From: Paracoccus chinensis
Lineage (GTDB): Bacteria > Pseudomonadota > Alphaproteobacteria > Rhodobacterales > Rhodobacteraceae
DNA length: 64,000 bases
Direction of reading: 5' to 3'
Assembly: GCF_900102885.1 (NCBI RefSeq)
Contig: NZ_FNGE01000004.1
Location: 124,001 to 188,000 of the forward strand
Position numbers and translations under genes: made by a program. The notes under the pieces are model-generated. The model ran no database searches and was not told the DNA's origin. It worked only from the letters and a program-made list of their open reading frames with translations. The first letter of the stretch is position 1. Each line of letters opens with the position of its first letter. This document shows positions 47,080-56,232 of this stretch, piece after piece.

Positions 47080-47357
47080 CAAGGTTCCCTTCTTTCCTGT
47101 GGCGCCTCGGGCGGTGCACGGGCGCGAAGCTGATGCCCCTTGGCCGGGGCGGCCGAGGATTATAGCGCCAAGGGTGCCATCCGGTTCCCGCAACCCTGGA
47201 GCTGCCCTTTCCCAAACGCTTAAACTTGCAGCGGGAATTCTGCCCTGTCCGCTTGCGGGCGCTTGCCAGCGGAACGCGCATTGGACAGTCTGCGCGGCGG
47301 AGGAACGGGGCTGCGCGGCAAGGACCGCGCAAGACACCCAGACAAGGGAGGAAGAAC

Positions 47358-48557
47358 ATGGCGAGGTTTTTCGCATCGGTCGCGGTCGCGGCCCTGCTGG
47401 GCGTGCCGGCCTGGGCCGAGGTTTCGGACAACAAGGTCAGGATCGGCATCCTGAACGACCAGACGGGCGTTTATGCCGATTTCGGGGGCTTGGGCTCGGT
47501 CGAGGCCGCGAAGATGGCCGCCGAGGAGTTTGGGGGCACGGTTCTGGGCGCGCCTGTCGAGATCGTCTCGGCCGACCACCAGAACAAGCCGGACATCGCC
47601 AGCAACATCGCGCGCCAGTGGTATGACACCGAGCAGGTGGACGCGATCATGGAGCTGACCACCTCGTCGGTCGCGCTGGCCGTCCAGGCGCTGAGCGCCG
47701 AGAAGAAGAAGATCAACCTTGTCACGGGGGCGGCGACGGCGGACCTGACGGGCAAGGCCTGCTCGCCCTACGGCTTCCACTGGGCCTATGACACCCATGC
47801 GCTGGCCGTGGGCACCGGGGGCGCATTGGTCGAGGACGGGGGCGACAGCTGGTTCTTCCTGACCGCCGACTATGCCTTCGGCTATTCGCTGGAAGAAAAC
47901 ACCGGCGCCGTGGTCAAGGAAAAGGGCGGCACGGTGGTGGGCTCGGTCCGCCATCCGCTGGCGGCAACCGATTTCTCGTCCTTCCTGCTGCAGGCGCAAA
48001 GCTCGGGCGCCAAGGTCGTGGGACTGGCAAACGCGGGGCTGGACACCCAGAACGCCATCAAGCAGGCGGCCGAGTTCGGCATCGTGCAGGGCGGCCAGCG
48101 CATGGCGGGGCTGCTGTTCACCCTGGCCGAGGTGCACGGGCTGGGGCTGGAAACGGCGCAGGGGCTGACGCTGACCGAAAGCTTCTACTGGGACCGCACG
48201 GAAGCCAGCCGCGAATTCGCCAACCGCTTCAAGGAACGCACGGGCAAGATGCCCAACATGGTGCAGGCCGGCACCTATTCGGGCGTGCTGCATTACCTCA
48301 AGGCCATCGAGGCCGCCGGCACCGACGAGACGGAAGCCGTCGCCGCGAAGATGCGCGAACTTCCCGTCAGCGACGCCTTCGCGGAAAGCGGCCGGGTCGG
48401 GCCGAACGGGCGCATGATCTCGGACGTCTACCTGATGGAGGTGAAGACCCCCGCCGAAAGCAAGGGCGAGTGGGACTACTACACCGTCAAGGCGACCATC
48501 CCGGGCGACCAGGCCTATATCGACCCGGCGAAAGCGGGCTGCCCGCTGGTGCAATAG
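47358..48557 (+). CDS. Branched-chain-type ABC substrate-binding protein, copy 1
   Basis: The 399-residue periplasmic protein has a signal peptide (ARFFASVAVAALLGVPAWAE) and the type I periplasmic-binding fold of the LivJ/receptor ligand-binding family: VRIGILNDQTGVYADFGGLG and VSADHQNKPDIASNIARQW. This subgroup often serves aromatic or other carboxylic acids rather than leucine. GGAGGAAG precedes the ATG at 47358. It is followed by its own terminator and then by a close paralogue, which is unusual. Confidence 0.9.
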   Translation: MARFFASVAVAALLGVPAWAEVSDNKVRIGILNDQTGVYADFGGLGSVEAAKMAAEEFGGTVLGAPVEIVSADHQNKPDIASNIARQWYDTEQVDAIMELTTSSVALAVQALSAEKKKINLVTGAATADLTGKACSPYGFHWAYDTHALAVGTGGALVEDGGDSWFFLTADYAFGYSLEENTGAVVKEKGGTVVGSVRHPLAATDFSSFLLQAQSSGAKVVGLANAGLDTQNAIKQAAEFGIVQGGQRMAGLLFTLAEVHGLGLETAQGLTLTESFYWDRTEASREFANRFKERTGKMPNMVQAGTYSGVLHYLKAIEAAGTDETEAVAAKMRELPVSDAFAESGRVGPNGRMISDVYLMEVKTPAESKGEWDYYTVKATIPGDQAYIDPAKAGCPLVQ

Positions 48558-48568
48558 AACGACCCTGC

Positions 48569-48596
48569 AGGGCCGGGCATCCCCGGCCCTTTTTCA
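48569..48596 (+). terminator. Intrinsic terminator after binding protein copy 1
   Basis: AGGGCCGGG and CCCGGCCCT pair with a four-base loop and are followed by TTTTTC, 12 bases after the stop codon. It separates the first binding protein from the second and the liv-type genes, or lowers expression of the latter. Confidence 0.88.
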
Positions 48597-48730
48597 TTCG
48601 CACAATTCATCGTCCGAACGTCTTGCTTCGCACATGAACTGCGGCAATCATCCGGCTCGGAGAGAACAGAAAGGGCGCAAGCAATGCGCCGCCCCGCGGC
48701 CGGCGGCCCGGGGAGAATCGGGAGGACGAC

Positions 48731-49936
48731 ATGAAGTTTCTGTATGTCACCGCCGCCACGGCGGCGCTGCTGGCTGGTACGGCCACGGCGCAGGAAGTCT
48801 CGGACGGCAAGGTCAAGATCGGCATCCTGAACGACCAGTCGGGCGCCTATTCGGCGCTGGGCGGACTGGGCTCGGTCGAGGCCGCGAAGATGGCTGTCGA
48901 GGAAGCCGGCGGGACCGTTCTGGGCATGCCGGTCGAGATCGTCGCGGCCGACCACCAGAACAAGGCGGACGTGGGCTCGTCCATCGCCCGCGAATGGCTG
49001 GATGCCGGGCAGGTGGACGCGATCATGGACCTGACCACCTCGTCGGTGGCGCTGGCCGTGCAGACCCTGGCGGGCGAGCGCAACAAGGTGACCATGATCA
49101 CCGGCGGCGGCACGACGGAACTGACCGGCAAGGCCTGCACGCCCTACAGCTTCCACTGGGCTTATGACACCCATGCGCTGGCCGTGGGCACCGGCAGCGC
49201 CGTCGTGGCGCAGGGCGGCGACAGCTGGTTCTTCCTGACCGCCGACTATGCCTTCGGCTATTCGCTGGAAGAAAACACCACCAAGACCGTCGAGGCTGCG
49301 GGCGGCCAGGTGCTGGGATCGGTGCGCCACCCGCTGAACACGACCGACTTCTCGGCATTCCTGCTGCAGGCCCAGGCCTCGGGCGCCAAGGTGGTCGGCC
49401 TCGCCAGCGCCGGGACCGACACCCAGAACGCCATCAAGCAGGCGGCCGAGTTCGGTCTGACCCAGGCGGGCCAGAACATGGCCGGTCTGCTGCTGATGAT
49501 CTCGGACGTCCACGGTCTGGGTCTGCAGGCCGCGCAGGGTCTGTACCTGACCGAGTCCTATTACTGGGACCGCGACGACCAGTCGCGCGACTTCGGGAAC
49601 CGCTACAAGGAACGGACCGGCGCGATGCCGACCATGGTCCAGGCGGGCACCTACTCGGCGGTGCTGTCCTATCTCAAGGCGATCGAGGCCGCGGGCAGCG
49701 ACGATGCCGCCAAGGTGTCCGAGCAGCTCAAGAGCATGACGATCAACGACGCCTTCGCCCGCAACGCGACCGTGGCCCCGAACGGCCGTCTCATGAGCGA
49801 CGTCTTCCTGATGCAGGTGAAGTCGCCCGAGGAAAGCAAGGGCGAGTGGGACTATTACCATGTCCGCGCCACGATCCCCGGTGCCGAGGCCTACATGAAC
49901 CCGGCCGAGTCGGGCTGCCCGCTGGTCACCGGATGA
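48731..49936 (+). CDS. Branched-chain-type ABC substrate-binding protein, copy 2
   Basis: The 401-residue protein is a close paralogue of copy 1; long stretches agree (SWFFLTADYAFGYSLEEN, THALAVGTG, DTQNAIKQAAEFG), with differences spread throughout. It has a signal peptide (MKFLYVTAATAALLAGTATA). It overlaps the livG-like gene by an ATGA and so belongs directly to the transporter operon. The pair points to a duplication with divergence in ligand or expression; residues that differ near the cleft (for example TGAATADLTGKAC against TGGGTTELTGKAC) may set specificity. Confidence 0.92.
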   Translation: MKFLYVTAATAALLAGTATAQEVSDGKVKIGILNDQSGAYSALGGLGSVEAAKMAVEEAGGTVLGMPVEIVAADHQNKADVGSSIAREWLDAGQVDAIMDLTTSSVALAVQTLAGERNKVTMITGGGTTELTGKACTPYSFHWAYDTHALAVGTGSAVVAQGGDSWFFLTADYAFGYSLEENTTKTVEAAGGQVLGSVRHPLNTTDFSAFLLQAQASGAKVVGLASAGTDTQNAIKQAAEFGLTQAGQNMAGLLLMISDVHGLGLQAAQGLYLTESYYWDRDDQSRDFGNRYKERTGAMPTMVQAGTYSAVLSYLKAIEAAGSDDAAKVSEQLKSMTINDAFARNATVAPNGRLMSDVFLMQVKSPEESKGEWDYYHVRATIPGAEAYMNPAESGCPLVTG

Positions 49937-50706
49937 CGGACGTCCCGCATGACGACGAACCGCGGGTGGTGCTGTCCGCCCGCGGTCTGGGCAAGGACTT
50001 TTCCGGGTTCACGGCCGTCAACAACGTGAACCTGGATGTCCATCACGCCCGTATCCACGCATTGATCGGCCCCAACGGGGCCGGCAAGACCACCGTCTTC
50101 AACCTTCTGACCAAGTTCCTGCAGCCCACGCGCGGGCAGATCACGCTTCTGGGCACCGACATCACCAAGATGAAGCCCGACGCGGTGGCCCGCATGGGGC
50201 TGGTGCGGTCCTTCCAGATTTCCGCCGTCTTCCCGCACCTGACGGTGCTGGAGAACGTGCGCGTCGCCCTTCAGCGCCCGGCCGAGCTGCATGTGCAGTT
50301 CTGGCGCTCGCTCGGGGCCTTGGACGTGCTGAACGGCCGCGCCGAGGTGCTGATCGACGAACTGGGCCTGACGCCCTGGCGCGACGTGCGCGCCGCCGAT
50401 CTTTCCTATGGGCGCAAGCGGGTGCTTGAGATCGCGACCACGCTGGCGCTCGACCCGCAGGTGCTGCTGCTGGACGAACCGATGGCCGGCATGGGGCACG
50501 AGGACGTGCATACCGTGGCCGAGATCATCCGCGAGGTCGCCCGCCACCGCGCCGTGCTGATGGTGGAACACAACCTCTCGGTCGTGGCCGACATCTGCCA
50601 CCACGTGACCGTGCTGCAGCGGGGCGAGATCCTGGCCGAGGGCGATTACGCCACCGTCGCCGCCGACCCGCGCGTCCGCACCGCCTACATGGGGACCGAA
50701 GCATGA
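49933..50706 (+). CDS. livG: Branched-chain-type ABC transporter ATPase (LivG-like)
   Basis: The 257-residue ATPase has GPNGAGKTT (Walker A), the LivG-like FQISAVFPHLTVLENV, LSYGRKRVLEIATTL in place of the usual LSGGQ, LLLDEPMAGMG (Walker B) and MVEHNL. It is the first ATPase of the operon and pairs with the LivF-like protein that overlaps it (ATGA). The name reflects family, not a proved leucine substrate. Confidence 0.9.
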   Translation: MTDVPHDDEPRVVLSARGLGKDFSGFTAVNNVNLDVHHARIHALIGPNGAGKTTVFNLLTKFLQPTRGQITLLGTDITKMKPDAVARMGLVRSFQISAVFPHLTVLENVRVALQRPAELHVQFWRSLGALDVLNGRAEVLIDELGLTPWRDVRAADLSYGRKRVLEIATTLALDPQVLLLDEPMAGMGHEDVHTVAEIIREVARHRAVLMVEHNLSVVADICHHVTVLQRGEILAEGDYATVAADPRVRTAYMGTEA

Positions 50707-51404
50707 GCGCGCTTCTGAACGTGGCCGGGCTGAACGCCTGGTATGGCGAAAGCCACGTCCTGCATGGCGTGAACATGCATGTGAGCGAGGGCGAGACGGT
50801 CTGCATCCTGGGCCGCAACGGCATGGGCAAGACCACGACCCTGCGCTCGATCATGGGCATCGTGCGCAAGCGGACGGGCCAGATCACCTTCGCGGGCCAG
50901 GATGTGCTGGCGATGCCGCTGCACCGCACCGCGCGGGCGGGCCTGGGCTTCGTCCCCGAGGAACGCGGCATCTTCGCGACGCTGTCCGTGGACGAGAACC
51001 TGATGCTGCCCCCCGTTGTGGCGCCGGGCGGCATGACGCTGGACGAGATCTACGCGCTGTTTCCGAACCTCAAGGAACGCCGCAACAGCCCCGGCACCAA
51101 GCTGTCGGGCGGCGAGCAGCAGATGCTGGCCATGGCGCGCATCCTGCGCACCGGCGCGCGCTGCCTGCTGCTGGACGAGCCGACCGAGGGGCTGGCCCCC
51201 GTCATCATCGACGCGATCGGCGCGGTGCTGCGCGAACTCAAGGCGCGCGGCATGACCGTGGTGCTGGTGGAACAGAACTTCCGCTTCGCGTCCAAGGTCG
51301 CGGACCGCTTCTATGTCATGGACCATGGCGTGATGACCCACGAATTCCCTGTCGGAGAGCTGAACGCCCGCATGGACATGCTGCACGAAACGCTGGGGGT
51401 CTGA
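50703..51404 (+). CDS. livF: Branched-chain-type ABC transporter ATPase (LivF-like)
   Basis: The 233-residue ATPase carries GRNGMGKTT, the LivF-type GLGFVPEERGIFATLSVDEN, LSGGEQQMLAMARIL, LLLDEPTEGLAPVI and LVEQNFRFASKVADRF. Length and motifs fit LivF. It starts inside the livG stop (ATGA) and the livH ATG comes one base after its own stop. Confidence 0.92.
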   Translation: MSALLNVAGLNAWYGESHVLHGVNMHVSEGETVCILGRNGMGKTTTLRSIMGIVRKRTGQITFAGQDVLAMPLHRTARAGLGFVPEERGIFATLSVDENLMLPPVVAPGGMTLDEIYALFPNLKERRNSPGTKLSGGEQQMLAMARILRTGARCLLLDEPTEGLAPVIIDAIGAVLRELKARGMTVVLVEQNFRFASKVADRFYVMDHGVMTHEFPVGELNARMDMLHETLGV

Positions 51405-51405
51405 G

Positions 51406-52293
51406 ATGACGATGATCTTCGGAATCCCGATCCAGGCCTTCATGGGCCAGATCCTCATCGGGCTGATCAACGGGTCCTTCTACGCGCTGCTGTCGCTGGG
51501 ACTGGCCGTGATCTTCGGCCTTCTGCGCGTCATCAACTTCGCCCATGGCGCGCAATACATGCTGGGCGCCTTCGTGGCCCTGCTGGCGCTGAACTGGCTG
51601 GGTCTGAACTACTGGTTCGCGCTGATCCTGGCGCCGCTGGTGGTGGGCGCCTTCGGCGCGCTGCTGGAACGCACGATGCTGTCGCGGCTCTATCAGCTTG
51701 ACCACCTTTACGGCCTGCTCTTCACCTTCGGCCTGGCGCTGACGCTGGAAGGCACGATGCGCTGGTATTTCGGCGCCTCGGGCCAGCCCTACGCGGCCCC
51801 GGCCGCGCTGACGGGGGCGGTCAACCTGGGCTTCATGGTGCTGCCGATCTATCGCGGCTGGGTGATCCTCGCCTCGCTGATCGTCTGCCTTGCCGTCTGG
51901 GCGCTGATCGAGAAGACGCGTCTGGGCGCCACCCTGCGCGCGGCGACCGAGAACCCGACCCTGGTGCAGAGCTTCGGGATCAACGTGCCGATGCTGCTGA
52001 CGCTGACCTATGCGCTGGGGGCGGGGCTTGCCGCCATCGCCGGCGTGCTGGCCGCGCCGATCTACCAGGTCTCGCCGCTGATGGGCTCGAACATCATCAT
52101 CGTGGTCTTTGCGGTGGTCGTGGTCGGCGGCATGGGCTCGATCATGGGCGCCATCGTCACCGGCTACCTGCTGGGCATCGCCGAGGGGCTGACCAAGGTC
52201 TTCTATCCCGAAGCCTCCAACATCGTGATCTTCGTCATCATGGCGATCGTGCTGATCCTGCGCCCCGCGGGCCTGTTCGGAAAGGAGGCCTGA
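51406..52293 (+). CDS. livH: Branched-chain-type ABC transporter permease (LivH-like)
   Basis: The 295-residue membrane protein has about eight hydrophobic helices. LINGSFYALLSLGLAVIFGLLRVINFAHG is the family N-terminus, and RAATENPTLVQSFGINV is the cytosolic loop that touches the ATPase. It forms the channel with the LivM-like protein encoded immediately after. Confidence 0.92.
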   Translation: MTMIFGIPIQAFMGQILIGLINGSFYALLSLGLAVIFGLLRVINFAHGAQYMLGAFVALLALNWLGLNYWFALILAPLVVGAFGALLERTMLSRLYQLDHLYGLLFTFGLALTLEGTMRWYFGASGQPYAAPAALTGAVNLGFMVLPIYRGWVILASLIVCLAVWALIEKTRLGATLRAATENPTLVQSFGINVPMLLTLTYALGAGLAAIAGVLAAPIYQVSPLMGSNIIIVVFAVVVVGGMGSIMGAIVTGYLLGIAEGLTKVFYPEASNIVIFVIMAIVLILRPAGLFGKEA

Positions 52294-52294
52294 G

Positions 52295-53293
52295 ATGGCC
52301 AGGACATCCGAAATCTCGACCTCCGAGCCCGGCTCGGTTCCGACCATGGGCCGGGGCGTGCAGCTTCTGCTGCTGGCCCTGGGCGCGCTGGTGCTGATCG
52401 GGGCGCCCTTCGTGGTCTATCCCGTCTTCGCGATGACCATGCTGTGCTTCGCGCTCTTCGCGGCGGCCTTCAACCTGCTGCTGGGCTACACGGGCCTTCT
52501 GTCCTTCGGCCACGCGGCCTTCTTCGGGGGCGCGGCCTATTTCACGGCCCATGCCGCCAAGGTCTGGGGCTGGAACCCCGAGTTCGCGCTGGCGCTGGGC
52601 GTTCTCGGGGCGACTGCACTGGGCGTGGTGATCGGTGCCATTGCGATCCGGCGGCAGGGCATCTACTTCGCCATGATCACGCTGGCCTTGGCGCAGATGT
52701 TCTTTTTCTTCTGCCTGCAGGTGCCCTTCACCCATGGCGAGGACGGCATCCAGGCCGTGCCGCGCGGCCATCTGTTCGGGTTCATCGACCTGAACGACAC
52801 GATGACCATGTATTTCTTCGTGCTGGCGGTCTTCGTGCTGGGGCTGGTGCTGATCTGGCGCTTCGTGAACTCGCCCTTCGGCATGATCCTGAAGGCGATC
52901 CGCGAAAACGAGCCGCGCGCGATCTCGCTGGGCTATGCGACGGCGCAGTACAAGCTGGGCGCCTTCGTGATGTCGGCGGCGCTGGCGGGCATGGCCGGCG
53001 GGCTGAAGGCGCTGGTGATGCAGTTCGCCACGCTGACGGACGTGGACTGGCACATGTCGGGGCAGGTGGTGCTGATGACGCTGATCGGCGGCATCGGGAC
53101 GCTGCTGGGCCCGGTCCTGGGCGCGGGCATCGTGATCGCGCTGCAGAACCTGCTGGCGACCTCGGCCTTCCCGGTGACGATCATCACGGGGCTGGTGTTC
53201 ATGGTCTGCGTCATGCTGTTCCGCCGCGGGCTGATCGGCGAGTTGGCCCATTCCCGCCTGGGCCGCGCCCTGGGCCTGCGCCCGCCGGGCTGA
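52295..53293 (+). CDS. livM: Branched-chain-type ABC transporter permease (LivM-like)
   Basis: The 332-residue protein has about nine hydrophobic helices with family motifs AAFNLLLGYTGLLSFGHAAFFG and the coupling loop ILKAIRENEPRAISLGYAT. The N-terminal 20 residues (TSEISTSEPGS) are a polar cytosolic lead. It ends the transporter operon, with a terminator 25 bases downstream. Confidence 0.92.
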   Translation: MARTSEISTSEPGSVPTMGRGVQLLLLALGALVLIGAPFVVYPVFAMTMLCFALFAAAFNLLLGYTGLLSFGHAAFFGGAAYFTAHAAKVWGWNPEFALALGVLGATALGVVIGAIAIRRQGIYFAMITLALAQMFFFFCLQVPFTHGEDGIQAVPRGHLFGFIDLNDTMTMYFFVLAVFVLGLVLIWRFVNSPFGMILKAIRENEPRAISLGYATAQYKLGAFVMSAALAGMAGGLKALVMQFATLTDVDWHMSGQVVLMTLIGGIGTLLGPVLGAGIVIALQNLLATSAFPVTIITGLVFMVCVMLFRRGLIGELAHSRLGRALGLRPPG

Positions 53294-53317
53294 GGCCCCG
53301 CCGACCACAGGAACCAA

Positions 53318-53346
53318 GGCCGCCGCGATCCCCTTCGCGGCGGCCG
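53318..53346 (+). terminator. Intrinsic terminator of the liv-type operon
   Basis: GGCCGCCGCGA and TCGCGGCGGCC make an 11-bp stem with a short loop, followed by GTTTCATTTT. It lies 25 bases after the livM-like stop. Confidence 0.82.
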
Positions 53347-53490
53347 TTTCATTTTCGGGCACGGGCAGGGACCGTTTGCCGGGGCAGAGTCGTTGACTGA
53401 CACGGGAACGCGCCCGAGGGCGCAGGACTTCACCGGACCTCCGGCCGTCGGCCGGGCGGCATGGCATCAGGCAACAGACAGCAGGATCGG

Positions 53491-53811
53491 ATGGCTCTCG
53501 TGAACGACACTGGCGAACAGCGGGGAAACCCCAGCTTGCTCAAGAAGGACATCGACCAGGGGCTGACCGGGGACAAGGTCAGCTACCCTGACCCCGCGGC
53601 CTCGCCTCTGGGCACGGATGACGAGGCCGCGGGCACGCCCAACACGCCCCAGCAGGTGGCCATGGCCCGCAGCCTCGAACGCGGCCAGGGTGCGCAGGCA
53701 GGCCAGCGGGCGCCCGACTTCGGCAACGACAAGCGCGGGCCGGGCCGGGCCTCGATCGTGATCATCGCGGGGATCGTGGCCGTGGGCCTGCTGCTGCTGG
53801 TGGCGCTGTGA
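53491..53811 (+). CDS. Small tail-anchored membrane protein of unknown function
   Basis: The 106-residue protein has a hydrophilic N-terminal part rich in Gly, Asp, Gln and Pro and a single hydrophobic helix at the very end (SIVIIAGIVAVGLLLLVAL), typical of a tail anchor. An AGGATCGG precedes the ATG at 53491; an earlier ATG at 53461 is possible. It stands alone between the liv-type operon and the molybdenum enzyme. No family recognised. Confidence 0.6.
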   Translation: MALVNDTGEQRGNPSLLKKDIDQGLTGDKVSYPDPAASPLGTDDEAAGTPNTPQQVAMARSLERGQGAQAGQRAPDFGNDKRGPGRASIVIIAGIVAVGLLLLVAL

Positions 53812-53851
53812 CGACCCGCGCGCCGGGACAGGCTCCCGGCGCGCCATGGCC

Positions 53852-56140
53852 TTACATCGCCTCGAGCCGCACGGGCACGCCCTTGTAGGCCGGGGTCTTG
53901 GACATCCGGTCGTGCAGGCCCACGGGGATGACCGGGTTCACCTCGGGGTAATAGGCTGCGACGCAATGGTCGGGCAGGTCGTAGGCCGTCACCGTCAGAC
54001 CTGCCACGCCGCGCGGATGGCCGTCCTCCTCGGCGCAGACCAGACGCACCTTCTGCCCCTCGGCCAGTCCGGCCCGCGCGATCTCGGCCGGGCTCATCAG
54101 CACGATCATGCGGTCGCCCGACAGCCCCCGCAGCCGGTCGGAAAAACCGTAGATCGTGGTGTTGAACTGGTCGTTCGAGCGCAGCGTGACCAGCGTGTAT
54201 TCCCCCTGCCCCAGCGGCCGGTTCAGCCCCGAGTTGGAATCGGGCACTGAAAACTCGGCCTTGCCGCTCTCCGTCTGCCAGCGGCGTTCCCGCGCGGCAT
54301 TGCCCTTGTAGAAGCCGCCCGGCTCATGCATCCGCCGTTCGTAGTCCGCGAACTTGTCGGGCCACAGCGCCTCGATGCAGGCGCGGACGCGGGAATAGTC
54401 GGCCACCCAGTCGTCCCAAGGGACGTCGGGGTTCGGTTCCAGCGTGGCCTTGGCGATGCCTGCCACGATCGCGGGCTCGGACAGCAGCGTCCGCGCGGCG
54501 GGCTCGTTCCGGCCCAGCGAGGCATAGATGTGGGACAGCGAATCCTCGATGGACACGACCTGAGGGCCGGACACCTGCTCGTCCTCCTCGGACCGCACGA
54601 GGCAGGGCAGAAGCCAGGTCTCCCGCCCCGGCAGCAGGTGCGAGCGGTTGAGCTTGGTGGCCACGTTGACGATCAGGTCCAGATCCGTCCAGTGCTCCTT
54701 GACCCGGCCCGAATCCGGGATCGAGATGGCGAAGTTGCCGCCCATCTGCAGGAAGCCCCTGACCGAGCCGTCGATGACGCCCTCGGCCGCCTCGACGGTG
54801 GTGTGGCCGGTCTCGCGCGGTGGGGTGAAGCCGAACATCCGCCCCATCTCGTCCAGGGGCACCAGCTCGGGCTTTTCCGAGATGCCGACCGTGCGCTGCC
54901 CCTGCACGTTGGAATGCCCCCGCACCGGGGAAATCCCCGCCCCCAGCCGTCCGAGGTTCCCGCGCAGCAGCATCAGGTTGACCAGCATCCCCAGCGTCTC
55001 GCCGCCCCGGACATGCTGGGTCAGGCCCATGCCATACATGGCGATCGCGCGCTTGGACCGCGCATAGGCCGTGCCGACCTCGCGCAGGTGGTCGCGCGAC
55101 AGGCCCGACAGCGCCTCGATCTCGTCCCAGCCCGTCGCCTCGGCATGGGCCTTGAGCGCCTCGTAGCCTGTGGTGTGCTCGGCAATGAAGCCGTGGTCGA
55201 GGATGCCGCCCTCGGCCGTTTCCAGTTCAAGCACCCGCTTGATCAGCCCGAGGATGGCGGCCATGTCGCCGCCCGGCCGCACCTGCAGGTAAAGGTCCGA
55301 GATCTCGGTCGAGCCGCCCAGCATCTGGGTGATCTGCTGGGGATTGCGGAAGCGCAGCAGGCCTGCCTCGCGGACGGGGTTGAAGGTGATGATGGTGCAG
55401 CCGCGCTGCTTGGCCTGCTGCAGCGTGTGCAGGAAGCGCGGGCTGTTCGAGCCGGTGTTCTGGCCGAAGAACAGCATCAGGTCGCAATGGTCGAAGTCCT
55501 CCAGCACGCAGGTGCCGACAGGCGAGCCGATGAACTTCTTCAGCGCCACGCTGGTCGTCTCGTGGCACATGTTCGAGGAATCGGGCAGGTTGTTGTGCCC
55601 GTACATGCGCGCGAAAAGCTGCCACATGAAGGATGTCTCGAGGCTCGCGCGCCCCGAGGTGTAGAAGACGACCGACTTCGGGTCCATCCGGCGCAGGGTG
55701 GCGCCGATGGCCGCGAAGGCCTCGTCCCAGGTGGTTTCCACATAGCGGCGGGTGCCGGGGTCGAAGCGCATCGGGTGGGTCAGGCGGCCGAGCGACTCCA
55801 GCTCGTGGTCGGACAGTTCGCGCAGTTCCTCGACCGTGCGGCTGGCGAAGACCTCGGGGTCGCAGGTGCGCCGGTCCAGGTCCCAGATCGTGGCCTTGGC
55901 GCCGTTCTCGCAGAACTCGGCCAGGTGGGGCTTGGCGGGCTTGGCCCAGGCGCAGGAGGTGCACATGTGGCCATTGGGCTTGTTCTGGCGGCGCAGCGTG
56001 TCCAGCACGGCGGCGGTCGGCGGCTGGCCCACCATGACCTTGCTGATGCCTTCCATCGAGCCCCAGCCGCCGGCAGGTCCCCCATAGTAAGGCGTGTCAG
56101 GATCCTGCTGCGTTTCGGGATCGATTCGCTTCTGGCTCAT
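53852..56140 (-). CDS. Molybdopterin oxidoreductase of the FdhF/YdeP family
   Basis: The 762-residue protein is a bis-molybdopterin enzyme of the YdeP branch. Near the N-terminus Cys60, Cys63 and Cys77 (CTSCAW, EFCENG) are visible, an incomplete pattern for a 4Fe-4S site. SSNMCHETTSVALKKF places Cys192 where formate dehydrogenases have the metal-ligating Cys or Sec. GQNTGSNSPR, MYGMGLTQHVRGGETLGML, RGHSNVQGQRTVG and the C-terminal dinucleotide-binding domain follow. No twin-arginine signal is present, so it should be cytosolic. E. coli YdeP aids acid resistance; substrate is not settled. The start at 56140 follows a weak site. A Crp/Fnr regulator is encoded upstream in the same direction. Confidence 0.85.
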   Translation of the reverse strand: MSQKRIDPETQQDPDTPYYGGPAGGWGSMEGISKVMVGQPPTAAVLDTLRRQNKPNGHMCTSCAWAKPAKPHLAEFCENGAKATIWDLDRRTCDPEVFASRTVEELRELSDHELESLGRLTHPMRFDPGTRRYVETTWDEAFAAIGATLRRMDPKSVVFYTSGRASLETSFMWQLFARMYGHNNLPDSSNMCHETTSVALKKFIGSPVGTCVLEDFDHCDLMLFFGQNTGSNSPRFLHTLQQAKQRGCTIITFNPVREAGLLRFRNPQQITQMLGGSTEISDLYLQVRPGGDMAAILGLIKRVLELETAEGGILDHGFIAEHTTGYEALKAHAEATGWDEIEALSGLSRDHLREVGTAYARSKRAIAMYGMGLTQHVRGGETLGMLVNLMLLRGNLGRLGAGISPVRGHSNVQGQRTVGISEKPELVPLDEMGRMFGFTPPRETGHTTVEAAEGVIDGSVRGFLQMGGNFAISIPDSGRVKEHWTDLDLIVNVATKLNRSHLLPGRETWLLPCLVRSEEDEQVSGPQVVSIEDSLSHIYASLGRNEPAARTLLSEPAIVAGIAKATLEPNPDVPWDDWVADYSRVRACIEALWPDKFADYERRMHEPGGFYKGNAARERRWQTESGKAEFSVPDSNSGLNRPLGQGEYTLVTLRSNDQFNTTIYGFSDRLRGLSGDRMIVLMSPAEIARAGLAEGQKVRLVCAEEDGHPRGVAGLTVTAYDLPDHCVAAYYPEVNPVIPVGLHDRMSKTPAYKGVPVRLEAM

Positions 56141-56232
56141 GGCTACACCCCCTGTGGCTCCGCAGGCGCGGGCTGCACCTGCGGGAAGGGAAGGCCCCGG
56201 TCTTGCCCGGGGTTCCCCCAAGGGGCGAATTA

